Virus record (IMG/VR): IMGVR_UViG_3300008108_000087
Coordinates: 17,529 to 81,528 of that record
DNA length: 64,000 nucleotides
From: a virus
Reading direction: 5' to 3' (one strand)
Part shown: positions 17,801 to 27,876 of the stretch, piece by piece
Layout of the letters: each line of letters begins with the position of its first letter
Position numbering within the stretch: position 1 is the first letter of the stretch
Translations under genes and position numbers: made by a program
Notes under the pieces: generated by a model
What the model saw: only the letters and a program-made list of their open reading frames with translations
What the model was told of the DNA's origin: nothing
Databases searched by the model: none

Positions 17801-19817
17801 ATGAACTAAATGTCCCTATTGTTGTACCAGTTGGTACATTTTCTGAAATTGAAACTGAACTTAGAGAAATATTTGTTGGTGCTTCGTTAACATTGGTTAC
17901 TGAGATTGCAAATACTTGATCAAATGTTAAACCACCGGCATCTGTTGATCTAATCTTTATTGAATATGAAGATTTTGTTTCTAAATCAAATATTGCCGCA
18001 GATTTTAAAGATGCTCCAGTAATAGTAAAACTAGAGTTATCTGGATAATTTGCTAAATCAACTAAAGTGTATGTAAATGTGTCACCAGCATCTGGATCTG
18101 TTGTTGATAGTGTTCCAATTGTTGTACCGGTTGCAGAATTTTCTGCTATTGTATTTGATGATAATGAAATAGCTGTTGGTGTTTCATTAGCATTTGTTAT
18201 CGATATTGTTAATGTTTTATCAAATGTTAATCCACCTGAATCGGTTGATCGGACTCTTATTGTATAAGAACTTTTTGTTTCAAAATTAAATACTGCTGCA
18301 GATTTTAGTGTTATACCACTAATACTAAAACTAGAGTTATCTGGATAATTTGCTAAATCAACTAAACTGTATGTAAATGTACCGCCGTCTGGGTCAGTTG
18401 TTGAAAATGTTCCAATGGTTGTTCCTGTTGCCACATTTTCCTCAATTGATAATGAACTTAAACCAATATTTGTTGGTGCTTCATTAACATTACTAACATA
18501 GATATATAATGTACCATCATAAGTTAACCCACCTTGATCTGTTACTCTAATTTTAATTAAATATTCATTTTTTACCTCATAATTAAAGACAGCAGCTGAT
18601 CTGAGTGTTGATCCACTTATGATAAAGCTGTTGTTGTCAGGATAAGTTATAGTATCTCTAAGTGCATAAGTAAATGTATTTCCAGAATCATTGTCTAATC
18701 CACTTAAAATACCAACAGTTGTTCCTGTTGCTGAATTTTCTGGGATAGTATCATTAGAAATACTAAAACCATATGGTGCTTCATTAACATTTGTTACATA
18801 AGCTGTTAACACACCTTCAAATGTTAAAGAATTAGAATCTGTTGCTCGAACTTTAATTGGATATGAATTTTGGATTTCATAATCAAAAATTTCAGCAGAC
18901 TTTAAAACCCCTCCACTAGTTAATGTGAATTTATTATTATTTGGATAAGATAATGAATCTATAAATTCGTATGTAAATGTATCACCACTATCAGGATCAA
19001 GCGCTGTTATTGTACCAACAGTTGTTCCTGTGGGTGAATTTTCCGGAATACTTCCGTTTAAATTTAAACCATATGGCGCTTCATTAATATTTGTTACATT
19101 AATTGTAAACGCTTTATCATAAAATAATCCACCGGCATCGGTTGATTTTATGATTATACTGTATGATGATTTATTCTCGTAATCAAAAATTGCGGATGTT
19201 CTTAAATCAGAACCATCTATGTTAAAAGATGCCGCATCCCCAGTTGATTGTATGGAATAAGTATGTGTGTCGCCTAAATCAACATCATTAGTACTTAAAG
19301 TTCCAACAATTGTGTTTATTGGGCTGTTTTCATTTACTGTATTATTGCTTAAATTAATATCTACTGGTGCAGAATTTGTTGGGGTCGGGGTTGATGTAGA
19401 TGTTGGCGTTGGTGTCGCTATAACCGCAATAGTGTCTATTAAAAATTCACAATTAGGGGTATAGGTTGATGTTGGTGTAAGAGTAATAGTTGGAGTGTTG
19501 GTTGGTGTTTCGGTTGGTGTTGCTGTAAGTGTTGGTGTTGAAGTTGGTGTGGCAGTTGGTGTTGGTGTTGGTAAAATTAAATCGTCACCAATTAAACAAT
19601 ATGGATCTGTGTTATATAAGATTATTTTATATGCATTATCAGGTACAGAAACTAACACACCGTTTATATCTGTTAAATCTGAATATGTTATTCCTGTTGC
19701 GGGTAATGACGTTGAAACCACCGTAGCAATATTCAACGGATCAACAACATCATAATAAATGTTGTATGGCCCTGGTGCCGTTCCTGAAGATATTGTTACT
19801 GTGAATTGTTTTGCCAT
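14838..19817 (-). CDS. Giant tail adhesin: cadherin repeats plus SprB-like repeats
   Basis: A 1659-residue protein with five parts: a tail-attachment beta domain (1-85); a Pro-Thr linker carrying one Cys-Glu-Phe-Leu-Ile-Asp cassette (about 86-150); six cadherin-type repeats of ~95 residues (about 150-740); about ten repeats of ~80 residues (about 745-1560); and a C-terminal domain shared with 14224-14784. Each cadherin repeat starts near Ala-Pro with Glu-Asn and ends Asp-Ala-Gly-Gly-Leu-Thr. The second array has Asn-Val-Thr-Cys-Asn-Gly-Gly-Ser-Asp-Gly, Tyr-Ser-Lys-Asp-Gly and Tyr-Thr-Ile-Tyr-Val-Lys-Asp, the hallmarks of SprB repeats from gliding bacteroidetes. It is most likely a long receptor-binding fibre. 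The resemblance to a host surface adhesin may reflect capture from the host. Confidence 0.88.
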   Translation of the reverse strand: MAKQFTVTISSGTAPGPYNIYYDVVDPLNIATVVSTSLPATGITYSDLTDINGVLVSVPDNAYKIILYNTDPYCLIGDDLILPTPTPTATPTSTPTLTATPTETPTNTPTITLTPTSTYTPNCEFLIDTIAVIATPTPTSTSTPTPTNSAPVDINLSNNTVNENSPINTIVGTLSTNDVDLGDTHTYSIQSTGDAASFNIDGSDLRTSAIFDYENKSSYSIIIKSTDAGGLFYDKAFTINVTNINEAPYGLNLNGSIPENSPTGTTVGTITALDPDSGDTFTYEFIDSLSYPNNNKFTLTSGGVLKSAEIFDYEIQNSYPIKVRATDSNSLTFEGVLTAYVTNVNEAPYGFSISNDTIPENSATGTTVGILSGLDNDSGNTFTYALRDTITYPDNNSFIISGSTLRSAAVFNYEVKNEYLIKIRVTDQGGLTYDGTLYIYVSNVNEAPTNIGLSSLSIEENVATGTTIGTFSTTDPDGGTFTYSLVDLANYPDNSSFSISGITLKSAAVFNFETKSSYTIRVRSTDSGGLTFDKTLTISITNANETPTAISLSSNTIAENSATGTTIGTLSTTDPDAGDTFTYTLVDLANYPDNSSFTITGASLKSAAIFDLETKSSYSIKIRSTDAGGLTFDQVFAISVTNVNEAPTNISLSSVSISENVPTGTTIGTFSSSDPDAGDTFTYALVDTSSYPGNSSFSISGTTLRSAAVFDFETQSSYTIRVRATDAGGLTYDKSIVISITNVTLTVGVSTTTNVTCNGGSNGVITVSGVTGGTASYTYSKDGTNYQASNVFSGLTAGSYILYAKDSYGEVGNSSVVTVTEPTIVSSTLSRTNPTCIGSTDGSITVTSASGGTGSGYTYSKDGSTYQTGTTFSNLGNGTYTIYVKDSAGCVRTNTIGLDRTQVTATVSQTNVTCNGGSDGSIVVSDLSGGQGGPYSTKLNSGGTYQVLTTSRTYSSLSAGSYTIYVKDSAGCENTYAVTITQPTQVTVSSSGLQYPTCWNSTNAGFTLSASGGSGGGYEYSKDNGSTWQSSGVFTNLSSGVYTVKSKDGNGCQSSSATVSVTKSAPTPVVNQTNAYCNGGTGSLNVVGASGGNNGPYTVSLNDITYYTVQKIFSDLSPGNYTLYIKDATNCKASYTYVITEPSALTVSVNSATNPTCWDGADGSITLSASGGTGTKTYSKDGTNYQASATFSSLGTGTYVLYAKDANNCVAATTQTLSKSAPNATISIFNPTCVGGTGSISVNSGTGGNGGTYQSKLNAGGTYGNLPQAYASLGDGSYTIYVKDGSNCVQTYTTSITVPSAVSFYTNVVYPTCYDSTNGSITVIASGGAGSYQYSINGGSTWQSSNSFTGLYSATYTVRVKDGNGCESSNQNTNLSKAAPSATITHSNISCYGGSNGSITITNPTSGNSGQLTVSLTGDFSDYYLFNLVNGVPTATFNNLTSGSYTVYLKDYNQCEATYGVYISEPSQQYATINNAVNPGFYSPSAGSLDISSSGGVWPKTYRLYKDTSSPYTTCGGDIVAEYYSVASSNPTRSITGLTSGGYCLEVTDTNGCITTSGLTVLTDGDAPGYCYTMTYVTIPNDLYVRYRDVTDTVQTVLIQNLATMDNGNGTYTVGICVKPGSSYSTPVCVQGGVEVTCFDSWTQGGICESDGVCLIGSV
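15115..17580 (-). repeat. SprB-like repeat array in giant adhesin
   Basis: About ten protein repeats of ~80 residues. Nine have a Cys in a Thr/Ser-Cys-Xaa-Gly-Gly-type turn, while the last has lost it. DNA identity between copies is partial, so the array is old rather than newly duplicated. Confidence 0.82.
17600..19365 (-). repeat. Cadherin-like repeat array in giant adhesin
   Basis: Six repeats of ~95 residues with Glu-Asn, Asp-Xaa-Asp-Xaa-Gly-Asp and Xaa-Asp-Ala-Gly-Gly calcium-binding-type motifs. Copies 4-6 are most alike at the DNA level. Confidence 0.85.
19370..19570 (-). repeat. Pro-Thr / CEF-ID cassette in giant adhesin
   Basis: Pro-Thr low-complexity DNA with one copy of the Asn-Cys-Glu-Phe-Leu-Ile-Asp-Thr-Ile-Ala-Val cassette that recurs in two neighbouring genes. 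Confidence 0.75.
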
Positions 19818-19836
19818 TATTTTATATAATTATTCA

Positions 19837-22203
19837 TTAACTTTGATTACACGGGTTTAAATTATATCCCAATGTGTTTAGTGCTGTTATTATTTGATCC
19901 GCATAATATTGAGCGGTTGAACCCGCTGTGACATTTGAAATGTAGGTTATTTCACTCTTATCAGATAGACCGTTTGTTCCTGAGTATGCACCGGTTCCAT
20001 CTTTAACCGCCACCAAGAATTGTCTAAATCCATCATATGAATTTGGACCCGTATTAACTCTAAACACAATACCTCTATAATAACTGCTATTAGGAACATT
20101 GTCAAGCGTTGATCTTAAGCCGCTTATATCAGTATCATACGTTCCTGTTCTGACACTGGTATTAAATGAGCTACCATCAGCAGCGTATGGAGAAGATTCG
20201 TCTTGGAATACTAAGTTTATAACTTTGGTTATACCAGCTGTTGTTCCTGTTGTGTTCAATACGTACATTGTTCTTTCAGTACCACCAGATTTACTTGAGA
20301 AGTTGCTTACCGTTACGTTTTGATCATATGTGTTATAATCATTATTGTAGAATTGAACGAGACAATCTCTTAAAATAGTATCTCTCATACTTTGTAATGG
20401 TGATAGTGTTGAGTTCATTGAGCCGCTATCGTCAAACCAAATATTAATTTCAGTGTTTTCATCAACAACTAATGGGGTACCTAATGCAGCCTCAAACACA
20501 CAATCAGGTGTGTATGTTGATGTTGGTGTTGCGGTTGGTGTTTCAGTTACAGTTGGTGTTGGTGTTTCAGTTGATGTAGATGTTGGTGTCTCAGTCAACG
20601 TTGGTGTTGGTGTCGATGTAGGTGTGGGTGTAGTAATTAAAGCCACTGTGTCAATTACAAACTCACAATTTGGTGTATAAGTAATTGTAGGTGTTTCTGT
20701 TACTGTAGGTGTTTCAGTAGATGTTACGGTTGGTGTTACTGTTGGTGTTGATGTTGGGGTAGGCGTACTAATTACTGCCACTGTATCAATTATAAATTCA
20801 CAGTTTGGTGTATATGTTTCAGTTGGTGTAATTGTAATTGTTGGGGTATCTGTTGCTGTTGGTGTCTCAGTTGCTGTTGGGGTTGGGGTTACTGTTGGTG
20901 TTGCAGTTGATGTTGGTGTTGGGGTATATATTGTACCACAATCTACGTACTCAATCTTTTTACATACAGGATTTTCTGGATCAGTGGTGTCTAAAGTATA
21001 ACCAGCTGGACAGCTATAGTTTGTGCAGAATCCCTCACCCGCCAAAGGTCCACCAGGTAAGTAATCACCTGTTGAGAACATTATATTTAATTCACTTGCA
21101 TTGGTTACCCCAGTCAATGTTGCTAGTGTATCGTCATATACCTCAGCAGCAAACGATCCCACACTACTTCTATTCCAGTTTTCAATTTCAACAATATTTG
21201 GACCTGCTTCTAGTGTTACTGGATATATGTGGTAGAATCTAAAATTATCTACTGGTGAGTTATCTGCTTGATTTATTAATGTTACAGAATTTATTTTAAC
21301 TGTAATATCATTATCACCAGCCACGCCGATATAATATGTTTTTGTTGTAGTTAAATTGAATGTTGCACAGAAACTAACGTAATCAGGATAATTTGGATTT
21401 GGCCATGTCGTGTTACCATCAACCCAAACGTTAATTTGATTCATTCTACCAGCCCAGAATGATTCGTTAGGTGTTGTATCTGGGCTACCATATGCCGTTG
21501 TATAACCAGAATATGCTAAGTTACCACTTATCGAATTTCCAACAGTATTGTAGTCATTTTCATTGTATATCTTAACACCATACATTCCGTATGCTGAGTT
21601 ACTACCACCATCACCAACTAACAAGTTTTCAATTGATGTTGGGGTTGATGTTAATACTCTATAACATGCACCCCCATCATTTGTGGCTGTAAATCCTTCA
21701 GGACAATCACATGTTGGTGTTATAGTAGGTGTTTCGGTTACTGTTGAAGTAGAGGTAGGTGTTGGTGTTGCAACAATAGCATCAATATTAATAATAAACT
21801 CACAACTATCTGATGATGTTGTTGTTGGTGTTTCAGTAGATGTTACAGTTGGCGTTAAAGTTGGTGTTGGTGTTGCTATAACCGCGTTGATATCTATTAC
21901 AAACTCGCAACTATCCGATGATGTTGTTGTTGGTGTTTCAGTTGGTGTAATTGTTATCGTCGGGGTTGAGGTTGGTGTTGGGGTTACTCCTGGAACTATT
22001 TCTAGGTTACAGACAAACCCTTCAAGTTCATTTTTAAAATTAAAATCGTATGTACCGTAGTAATAATCTGAGGTCCAAAAATAAGGTATAAGTACGTTGG
22101 TTCCGATGGTAACAGCTGTTCCTCCGCTATATGGATGAAAAACAACATCAGCATAATAACCGTTGTATAAACCAGATGCACTATATAATCTTATTGTTGC
22201 CAT
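19837..22203 (-). CDS. Tail adhesin with C-terminal von Willebrand A domain
   Basis: A 788-residue protein. Its parts are a small attachment domain (1-65), Pro-Thr linker with two Cys-Glu-Phe-(Val/Ile)-Ile-(Asp/Asn) cassettes (about 66-166), a Trp/Asn-rich beta domain resembling carbohydrate-binding modules (about 170-395), a Cys pair region, a second Pro-Thr linker with two cassettes (about 420-568) and a von Willebrand A domain (about 569-788). The A domain carries the complete metal-binding motif Asp-Asp-Ser-Gly-Ser from about residue 591. Thr and Asp ligands later in the fold are plausible but not certain. A metal-dependent adhesion tip on a phage fibre fits receptor binding. It is followed by the giant adhesin with a 19-base gap. 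Confidence 0.85.
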   Translation of the reverse strand: MATIRLYSASGLYNGYYADVVFHPYSGGTAVTIGTNVLIPYFWTSDYYYGTYDFNFKNELEGFVCNLEIVPGVTPTPTSTPTITITPTETPTTTSSDSCEFVIDINAVIATPTPTLTPTVTSTETPTTTSSDSCEFIINIDAIVATPTPTSTSTVTETPTITPTCDCPEGFTATNDGGACYRVLTSTPTSIENLLVGDGGSNSAYGMYGVKIYNENDYNTVGNSISGNLAYSGYTTAYGSPDTTPNESFWAGRMNQINVWVDGNTTWPNPNYPDYVSFCATFNLTTTKTYYIGVAGDNDITVKINSVTLINQADNSPVDNFRFYHIYPVTLEAGPNIVEIENWNRSSVGSFAAEVYDDTLATLTGVTNASELNIMFSTGDYLPGGPLAGEGFCTNYSCPAGYTLDTTDPENPVCKKIEYVDCGTIYTPTPTSTATPTVTPTPTATETPTATDTPTITITPTETYTPNCEFIIDTVAVISTPTPTSTPTVTPTVTSTETPTVTETPTITYTPNCEFVIDTVALITTPTPTSTPTPTLTETPTSTSTETPTPTVTETPTATPTSTYTPDCVFEAALGTPLVVDENTEINIWFDDSGSMNSTLSPLQSMRDTILRDCLVQFYNNDYNTYDQNVTVSNFSSKSGGTERTMYVLNTTGTTAGITKVINLVFQDESSPYAADGSSFNTSVRTGTYDTDISGLRSTLDNVPNSSYYRGIVFRVNTGPNSYDGFRQFLVAVKDGTGAYSGTNGLSDKSEITYISNVTAGSTAQYYADQIITALNTLGYNLNPCNQS
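20500..20930 (-). repeat. Pro-Thr / CEF-ID cassettes, second linker of VWA adhesin
   Basis: Two Cys-Glu-Phe-(Val/Ile)-Ile-Asp-Thr-Val-Ala cassettes in Pro-Thr low-complexity sequence. DNA repeat units resemble those at 22925-23705. Confidence 0.8.
21705..22010 (-). repeat. Pro-Thr / CEF-ID cassettes, first linker of VWA adhesin
   Basis: Two cassettes ([13 protein letters not shown] and a variant) separated by Pro-Thr runs, with long near-identical DNA segments. Confidence 0.8.
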
Positions 22204-22206
22204 TTA

Positions 22207-22797
22207 TTATATTTGAGTTAATGTTGCTATTACTGATGGCACTGACGGACCAATAGTTGGGGTCAGTGATGTTATTTGTATATTACTATCTGTTGTTGCC
22301 CAAGCAATTTCAACATAATCACCGCTATTTAAGTTGGGGTATATTATGTTCCAAGCAGCAACAACATATTCACCGTTATTGGCGAAAGTTATTACTGTAT
22401 TAGAGCTTGTAATAGATGTACCATTTTTCTTAAACCATATATAGAAATTTTCCGTTGTTCCACCTTGTACTCTATATAATTGAGCAGAGAATTGTAAATT
22501 ATACGATCCTGGGTTACTAACAATCATTTGTGATCCATTAGCCCATGTACACCCATTTGTTGCATCAAGACTATTAAATGTCATTAAATGCTCAGTATTT
22601 GTAGTTCCTGTTTGAATCACGGAACTACTATATGAACCAAAAAATCTTGTTGTGCCACTTGTTATAACACCAGAAAATAAATCTTCATGTGTTATAGCAG
22701 CAGAATCATATGGACCATTTCCTTGAGCCATATAAAATAACGATCCGCTTGTTGGGGTTGTTAATCGTTGTAATTCTGAAATTCTAGTTATACTCAT
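22207..22797 (-). CDS. Small tail protein with C1q/TNF-like beta-sandwich
   Basis: A 196-residue protein. Residues 1-45 look like an attachment segment (SITRISELQRLTTPTSGSLFYMAQG). Residues about 55-196 have the look of a jelly-roll trimer: Tyr-Asn-Leu-Gln-Phe-Ser-Ala-Gln-Leu, then Asn-Phe-Tyr-Ile-Trp-Phe-Lys-Lys-Asn-Gly-Thr and Leu-Asn-Ser-Gly-Asp-Tyr-Val-Glu-Ile. This pattern is common in C1q/TNF-like virion tips. It sits with four-base gaps between the big connector protein and the VWA adhesin, so it may cap the fibre base. Fold assignment is by eye. Confidence 0.7.
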   Translation of the reverse strand: MSITRISELQRLTTPTSGSLFYMAQGNGPYDSAAITHEDLFSGVITSGTTRFFGSYSSSVIQTGTTNTEHLMTFNSLDATNGCTWANGSQMIVSNPGSYNLQFSAQLYRVQGGTTENFYIWFKKNGTSITSSNTVITFANNGEYVVAAWNIIYPNLNSGDYVEIAWATTDSNIQITSLTPTIGPSVPSVIATLTQI

Positions 22798-22819
22798 TTT
22801 ATTTAAATATTTTTTTTAT

Positions 22820-25800
22820 TTATTCTTCTATTAATATGTCAGTATTATTTTCATCCACAATAAAACTTGCACCACTTTCAAGAATTATCCCTTGAGAACT
22901 TTCAACAATTTCATAAGTCATATCACAAGATCCCTCTGTAAATGTAATTGTTGGTGTCGAAGTTATTGTTGGCGTTGTGGTAGAGGTTGGTGTAGGTGTT
23001 GATATAACTGAATTAATATCTATTACAAATTCACAACTATCTGATGATGTTGTTGTTGGTGTTTCAGTTATAGTTGGTGTAGCTGTTTCTGTTGGTGTTG
23101 GTGTTGCAATAATTGCAATTGTATCAATTATAAAATCACAATTAGATGTAAAAGTTGATGTTGGCGTTATAGTAACACTTGGTGTCGGTGTTGCAATTGT
23201 TGCGACTGTATCAATAACAAATTCACAATTTGGTGTGTATGTCGATGTCGGCGTTATAGTGACGCTCGGTGTTGGGGTTGCAATTGTTGCAACTGTATCA
23301 ATAACAAATTCACAATTTGGTGTTGATGTTGATGTCGGTGTTATAGTGATACTTGGTGTCGGAGTGGGAATTACAGCAACTGTATCAATTACAAATTCAC
23401 AATTTGGTGTTGATGTTGAAGTTGTTGTTGGTGTAGGTGTTAGCGTCACAACATTTGTATCAATTACAAATTCACAATTTGGTGTTGTTGTTACTGTTGG
23501 TGTACTAGTTGGCGTCTCTGTTACAGTAGGCGTACCAGTGTTTGTTGATGTATTTGTAGGTGTACTAGTTGGTGTCTCAGTCAACGTTGGTGTTGGTGTC
23601 GATGTAGGTGTATTTGTAGCGGTTGGTGTGCTAGTTATGGTAGGTGTACTGGTAGATGTATTTGTTGGTGTAGGTGTAGATGTTGGACTTGGGGTTACTA
23701 TTGGATATGTGCTACCACAAGGTACGGCCGGGGTTATAACACCACATTCAGTTGTATAATTTCTTACAGGATCTTCAATTTCAGTTTTACAACATTGATT
23801 ATCAATATAATATTGACTTAAGCTCATATTAAGTCTATTAAACTTAGTATATGAGTGTTGTATTAATACTTGTGTTCCATCATTACCATTAAACAATATT
23901 AGGTTTTGAGGTTGTGTTCCTGTTATATTAATGTTATAATAAAGATTATTTTCACAGTAATTTAAATTAACTGAAATAACCTCTAATAATTCACCTTTTT
24001 CTGTAATTAAAAAATCACCAGTATCATAATAATCTGATGGATAATAACAACAAGGCTCCTCCGGTGTTTCTGGTTTTAATTGCAAAAACTCTGGAGATCT
24101 AGAATCAAAAAAGTAACCATCTCGTTTAGATACCCTATATGTTGCTTCATCAACCTCTTTATTTGTGTAAACACGTAGTTTTGTTGTTGGTAAAACTTCA
24201 ATAACAACCTGTTGACCGTTTGAGGTCATACCTATTATTTCACTTTTCTTTACAGATCCTAAACAATCAATATCGCTAATTGTATGCGTTGAATAATCAT
24301 ATGAAAAAGAATAATCATTGTTTTCACTAGCATATTCAAACATGCTTGATGAAAGTGTGGTGCATGATAAGTATGTTGCACCTAATATGACATTTCCATT
24401 AACTAAATCTTTAACATCTTTCTTAACAAGAGTTCCAGCAGCTAAATAACTAGTAATATTTGCTGGTGTTGTAGATGAATTAATTGTAGCACCACTAACA
24501 ACAATAACTTTAGTATTGTGTTTTAAACCATAATTGTATGTGTTTCTATATTGTACTTTTGGTACTAATGTATAGCCAGTGTTAACAACTAACGGTAAAT
24601 CAGGCACTTCAGATGGGTATTCTACATATCTTAATGCTAGTCCTTCTATTTTTACTTTTTTATCACAGTTTGCTGCATCAGTAAAAATTAAATCAATAAC
24701 CTCATCTTCTCTTACATTACTAAGTTTGAACTTACAATTTTCTCCAACAATTTGGAAGAAACTTGTATCTGTATAAGTTGGGTGGTATCCTGTACTGATG
24801 TTATTTCCTGGTGTACAATTTCTTTGAACATATACACCCCATCCACTATCGTTACCAGATTGAACAGTAACACCTGTTAAGCTAACAATAACATCTGTTG
24901 CAACTTTACAAGTTGGATAACCAGAATAAACATCACAAGACGCATCAAATGATAAATCTAAATGACATTTTGGCTCAGTATATTTGTAATCAACATCAAA
25001 ATAAAAATCTAAATTATCTTTTACTAAACATTCTCCAGAAGAGTTTGTGTGTGCAATAAATTTAACTTTTTCAACACCATTATTATCTGTGAAAAATTCA
25101 TAAGATATTAATTGTGTTTTTCCTGACAATATAGCATTTCCAGGAACATATGAAGGGGTATTGAATGCACTATATTGTGTTTCTGTTTGATTAATTTGTT
25201 CAACAAGAGATGCTATGGCGTTTTTCCAAGCGGCTTTTATTGTTGTTAAATTTAAATTAATCCAATTTTTATATTCACAAATAAGTGGTATTTTAGATGT
25301 TGAGGAAGTTAGTACACTACAACTTTCCACAGCAGTAAAACCAGTACCAAATAAGGTACTGCCGGTTAAAACTACTTGTGTCGTTCCACTATAATCAGTA
25401 CCGTCAATATCAATATGTAAAGTAAATGTTACACCACTAAATTCAATTAAACCTCTTAGATTATCTGGATCTCCAATTATTGTTTCAAGATCTTCTTCAA
25501 TTACTGTTTCAAATTCTGGATATAAATTTTCTACAATCTCTAATGGTTTACATGGTTTTCTATATGAAAACTTGGGTCTACCAAAAACATTGTTTTCAAT
25601 TAAATTACCCCCCATCCATAATGTTGTTGATGGTATAATTTGTTCTAAAACATTTGACCAATATGGGCTCATCTGATTAACAAAATCAGATGTTGATATT
25701 ATATCATAAGTTGTATAACCAGATGCTACTAATTGATTTATATAATCCTGATAAACATCCTCTAAAGCAATATAATTCTTCTTATATCTTATTATATTTG

Positions 25801-27874
25801 AATTAGTTATTTGATTTGAGAAGGTATTTTCTAAATATTGTGCAAAAGTTACACCAGTTTGTGGTGGTAGACTATTTGTGCCAAAAGTTACTTCAAGTTC
25901 TCTAGATTTTCTCCAAATATCATAGTTAACAGCATTTGCTGCAGATACGAATACGTTTATGTTTTTTCTATTAAGAATTAAATTTGAAAGAGCTTCGTCT
26001 TCTAAGATTTGTCCTTGCTGATTATCAATTTCACTTTTTATTGTGAAACCATAATCTAAGCCAGGTAATGTTCTGTAATTATCAAAAAACTCTTCACCAT
26101 AAGAATATGGTTTTGCTGTTGTTAATAGCGTTTTAGTTCTTCCGGTTAATACTGAATTTTCAGTATCAAGGACATCGGAAGATCTATGATCTAAGCTAAC
26201 ATTTGCCCAGCCAGACCCCATTTGGAAGAAAACATTTTCTTGATTTGTTGTTGGAGCTTTAGGTAATAATGTTGTTTCGTCGATGGGGTAATCGGTTAGT
26301 TGATTATTTGTTGTTAACCCTGTTAAAGAAGAAACGGTATAAGTGTATGTATCACTATTAAATGTTACACTATTACTAACATTAATATTATTTAATGTGT
26401 TATTTAGATCATCTAAAGTAGATGGAGGTAACGCACTGGTTACTTTATAAACATATTCGTTTATTTTCACCATTGGATCTGGCGCACCGATAAACTTTAA
26501 GAAAAATTCAATACTACTTCTAGTGCCTTTTGATTTATATATAAATGCTAGATTAACTAATAACCTTCTATAGAATTCAAGTTCGGCTTCTACTAAATTT
26601 TTACCAATAGCTTGTCCATTGTAAACAGTGGAAGAAGCTTTATATATTTGTTCTTCTAAACTTTTTTGATCAAATAAATTAATGGTATTAAGACCTAGTG
26701 TATTTGCTAAGTTTTTAAGAAAAACATCTGGGATATTATCAATTGCGTCATAAGAAACATTTCTCATGTTCGCGATATTGTCAATATAAGATTTTACTTT
26801 ATCGAAGCTCTGACCATATAATTGAAATATCTTATCAATTTTTTGATCCTCTGTGTCAAATTCAAATAATTGCGGCGCAACAAGAAATCTTGTAACTAAA
26901 TTGGATTTATAGTTATCAATTTCAGTTGCTAAGTCACTTAAACGTGTTAGATATTCCTCGAACTTAAGACCGGTAATTTGAATGTTGTACCCATCTTTTG
27001 ATGTTGGCCAGTTAACTAATATGGAAATCAGTTCTGTTTTTGTTTCGTCTAAACTAGTTCTAGGAACCGTAAACCCAGCTTGATATATTGGGTATGTTTC
27101 TCGATTTAATAATGTTTGTTCTAAATCGTCTAAACCTAAATAAAATTCTTCAACAACACTGTCATTTGGTCTTAAAATAAAACTATCTGAATATGTTGCA
27201 CCAGTAAATGGTTTACCATCAACAACAAGTGTTATTTGGTTAAACTGATCTGGCTGTACGTAACTTGTTACAGCATAAGTTTTATCCTCTATTACAATAC
27301 AATATTTTGTATATGAAGAAAATAAATTTCTTATTTTATTTTCAACTTCAATTAATTGACTTGCTGTTGGTTCTTTTAATACAATATCAAAAGGATTAAA
27401 AAATCTACCAACTTGAGTTTTAAATGTGGTTGTATTAGTTGTTGGATTATGTGTTATATTTTCAGCAGTGTAACTGTTAATAGACGCTAAAGCATCTTTG
27501 TCAATAAAAATACCGCCGGGAAAATTTTTAGCAATTCTAGCAATAGAGACTCTTATTCTTTCTCTTAATGATCCAAAAAGAGACTTAGATGCATCTCTTT
27601 TATTTGTATTAAATCTTACTGGTCTTTTTTTACCATCAGATTGTACAACTGTTGTTGGAACATCTTCCTCAACCTTAAGATTTTCTAATGTAATAAAATC
27701 TGAAAATGGCGCAGTTTGGAATTTTTTTGAGTCTTTCTCTGGGACAATCGTATCAAGAGCGAAGTTCGTATTAGTCAATTGACTAGTACCGTCGGTAATT
27801 TGTCTACCAACGAGACTATCGTTAAACGTATCAAAACCACTAGCCGCCTGACTCGGAACTTTTCTTTTTGCCAT
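22820..27874 (-). CDS. Large baseplate/fibre connector with CEF-ID repeat tail
   Basis: A 1684-residue protein. The N-terminal ~700 residues are mixed alpha/beta and contain a [15 protein letters not shown] motif near 450, a hallmark of P2 gpI-like baseplate proteins that attach fibres. Middle parts are beta-rich. Residues about 1390-1650 are Pro-Thr linkers with six Cys-(Glu/Asp)-Phe-(Val/Ile)-Ile-Asp cassettes. The last ~30 residues are acidic. It is likely the wedge-to-fibre connector. Having the same cassettes as the downstream adhesins suggests homologous exchange between genes. Confidence 0.8.
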   Translation of the reverse strand: MAKRKVPSQAASGFDTFNDSLVGRQITDGTSQLTNTNFALDTIVPEKDSKKFQTAPFSDFITLENLKVEEDVPTTVVQSDGKKRPVRFNTNKRDASKSLFGSLRERIRVSIARIAKNFPGGIFIDKDALASINSYTAENITHNPTTNTTTFKTQVGRFFNPFDIVLKEPTASQLIEVENKIRNLFSSYTKYCIVIEDKTYAVTSYVQPDQFNQITLVVDGKPFTGATYSDSFILRPNDSVVEEFYLGLDDLEQTLLNRETYPIYQAGFTVPRTSLDETKTELISILVNWPTSKDGYNIQITGLKFEEYLTRLSDLATEIDNYKSNLVTRFLVAPQLFEFDTEDQKIDKIFQLYGQSFDKVKSYIDNIANMRNVSYDAIDNIPDVFLKNLANTLGLNTINLFDQKSLEEQIYKASSTVYNGQAIGKNLVEAELEFYRRLLVNLAFIYKSKGTRSSIEFFLKFIGAPDPMVKINEYVYKVTSALPPSTLDDLNNTLNNINVSNSVTFNSDTYTYTVSSLTGLTTNNQLTDYPIDETTLLPKAPTTNQENVFFQMGSGWANVSLDHRSSDVLDTENSVLTGRTKTLLTTAKPYSYGEEFFDNYRTLPGLDYGFTIKSEIDNQQGQILEDEALSNLILNRKNINVFVSAANAVNYDIWRKSRELEVTFGTNSLPPQTGVTFAQYLENTFSNQITNSNIIRYKKNYIALEDVYQDYINQLVASGYTTYDIISTSDFVNQMSPYWSNVLEQIIPSTTLWMGGNLIENNVFGRPKFSYRKPCKPLEIVENLYPEFETVIEEDLETIIGDPDNLRGLIEFSGVTFTLHIDIDGTDYSGTTQVVLTGSTLFGTGFTAVESCSVLTSSTSKIPLICEYKNWINLNLTTIKAAWKNAIASLVEQINQTETQYSAFNTPSYVPGNAILSGKTQLISYEFFTDNNGVEKVKFIAHTNSSGECLVKDNLDFYFDVDYKYTEPKCHLDLSFDASCDVYSGYPTCKVATDVIVSLTGVTVQSGNDSGWGVYVQRNCTPGNNISTGYHPTYTDTSFFQIVGENCKFKLSNVREDEVIDLIFTDAANCDKKVKIEGLALRYVEYPSEVPDLPLVVNTGYTLVPKVQYRNTYNYGLKHNTKVIVVSGATINSSTTPANITSYLAAGTLVKKDVKDLVNGNVILGATYLSCTTLSSSMFEYASENNDYSFSYDYSTHTISDIDCLGSVKKSEIIGMTSNGQQVVIEVLPTTKLRVYTNKEVDEATYRVSKRDGYFFDSRSPEFLQLKPETPEEPCCYYPSDYYDTGDFLITEKGELLEVISVNLNYCENNLYYNINITGTQPQNLILFNGNDGTQVLIQHSYTKFNRLNMSLSQYYIDNQCCKTEIEDPVRNYTTECGVITPAVPCGSTYPIVTPSPTSTPTPTNTSTSTPTITSTPTATNTPTSTPTPTLTETPTSTPTNTSTNTGTPTVTETPTSTPTVTTTPNCEFVIDTNVVTLTPTPTTTSTSTPNCEFVIDTVAVIPTPTPSITITPTSTSTPNCEFVIDTVATIATPTPSVTITPTSTYTPNCEFVIDTVATIATPTPSVTITPTSTFTSNCDFIIDTIAIIATPTPTETATPTITETPTTTSSDSCEFVIDINSVISTPTPTSTTTPTITSTPTITFTEGSCDMTYEIVESSQGIILESGASFIVDENNTDILIEE
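22925..23705 (-). repeat. Six-copy Pro-Thr / CEF-ID cassette array
   Basis: Repeats of roughly 70-100 bp encode [12 protein letters not shown] plus a Pro-Thr linker. Two adjacent copies near 23180-23320 are almost identical in DNA, which implies recent duplication or gene conversion. Confidence 0.85.
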
Positions 27875-27876
27875 TA

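Noticed and set aside
19400-23700. A CRISPR array or diversity-generating retroelement in the repeat-rich adhesin region.
   Set aside because: Repeats are in coding frame without unique spacers, and no reverse transcriptase or template repeat is visible.
22925-23705. Bacteroidete O-glycosylation motif Asp-Thr-Val/Ile in every CEF-ID cassette.
   Set aside because: That glycosylation takes place in the periplasm, while phage fibres are made in the cytoplasm. The match follows from the cassette repeat and is weak evidence.
22977-23759. A long plus-strand ORF of 260 codons rich in Val and Gly.
   Set aside because: It is the antisense of Pro-Thr repeats. Thr and Pro codons read as Gly/Val codons in reverse, so long open frames appear by composition alone.
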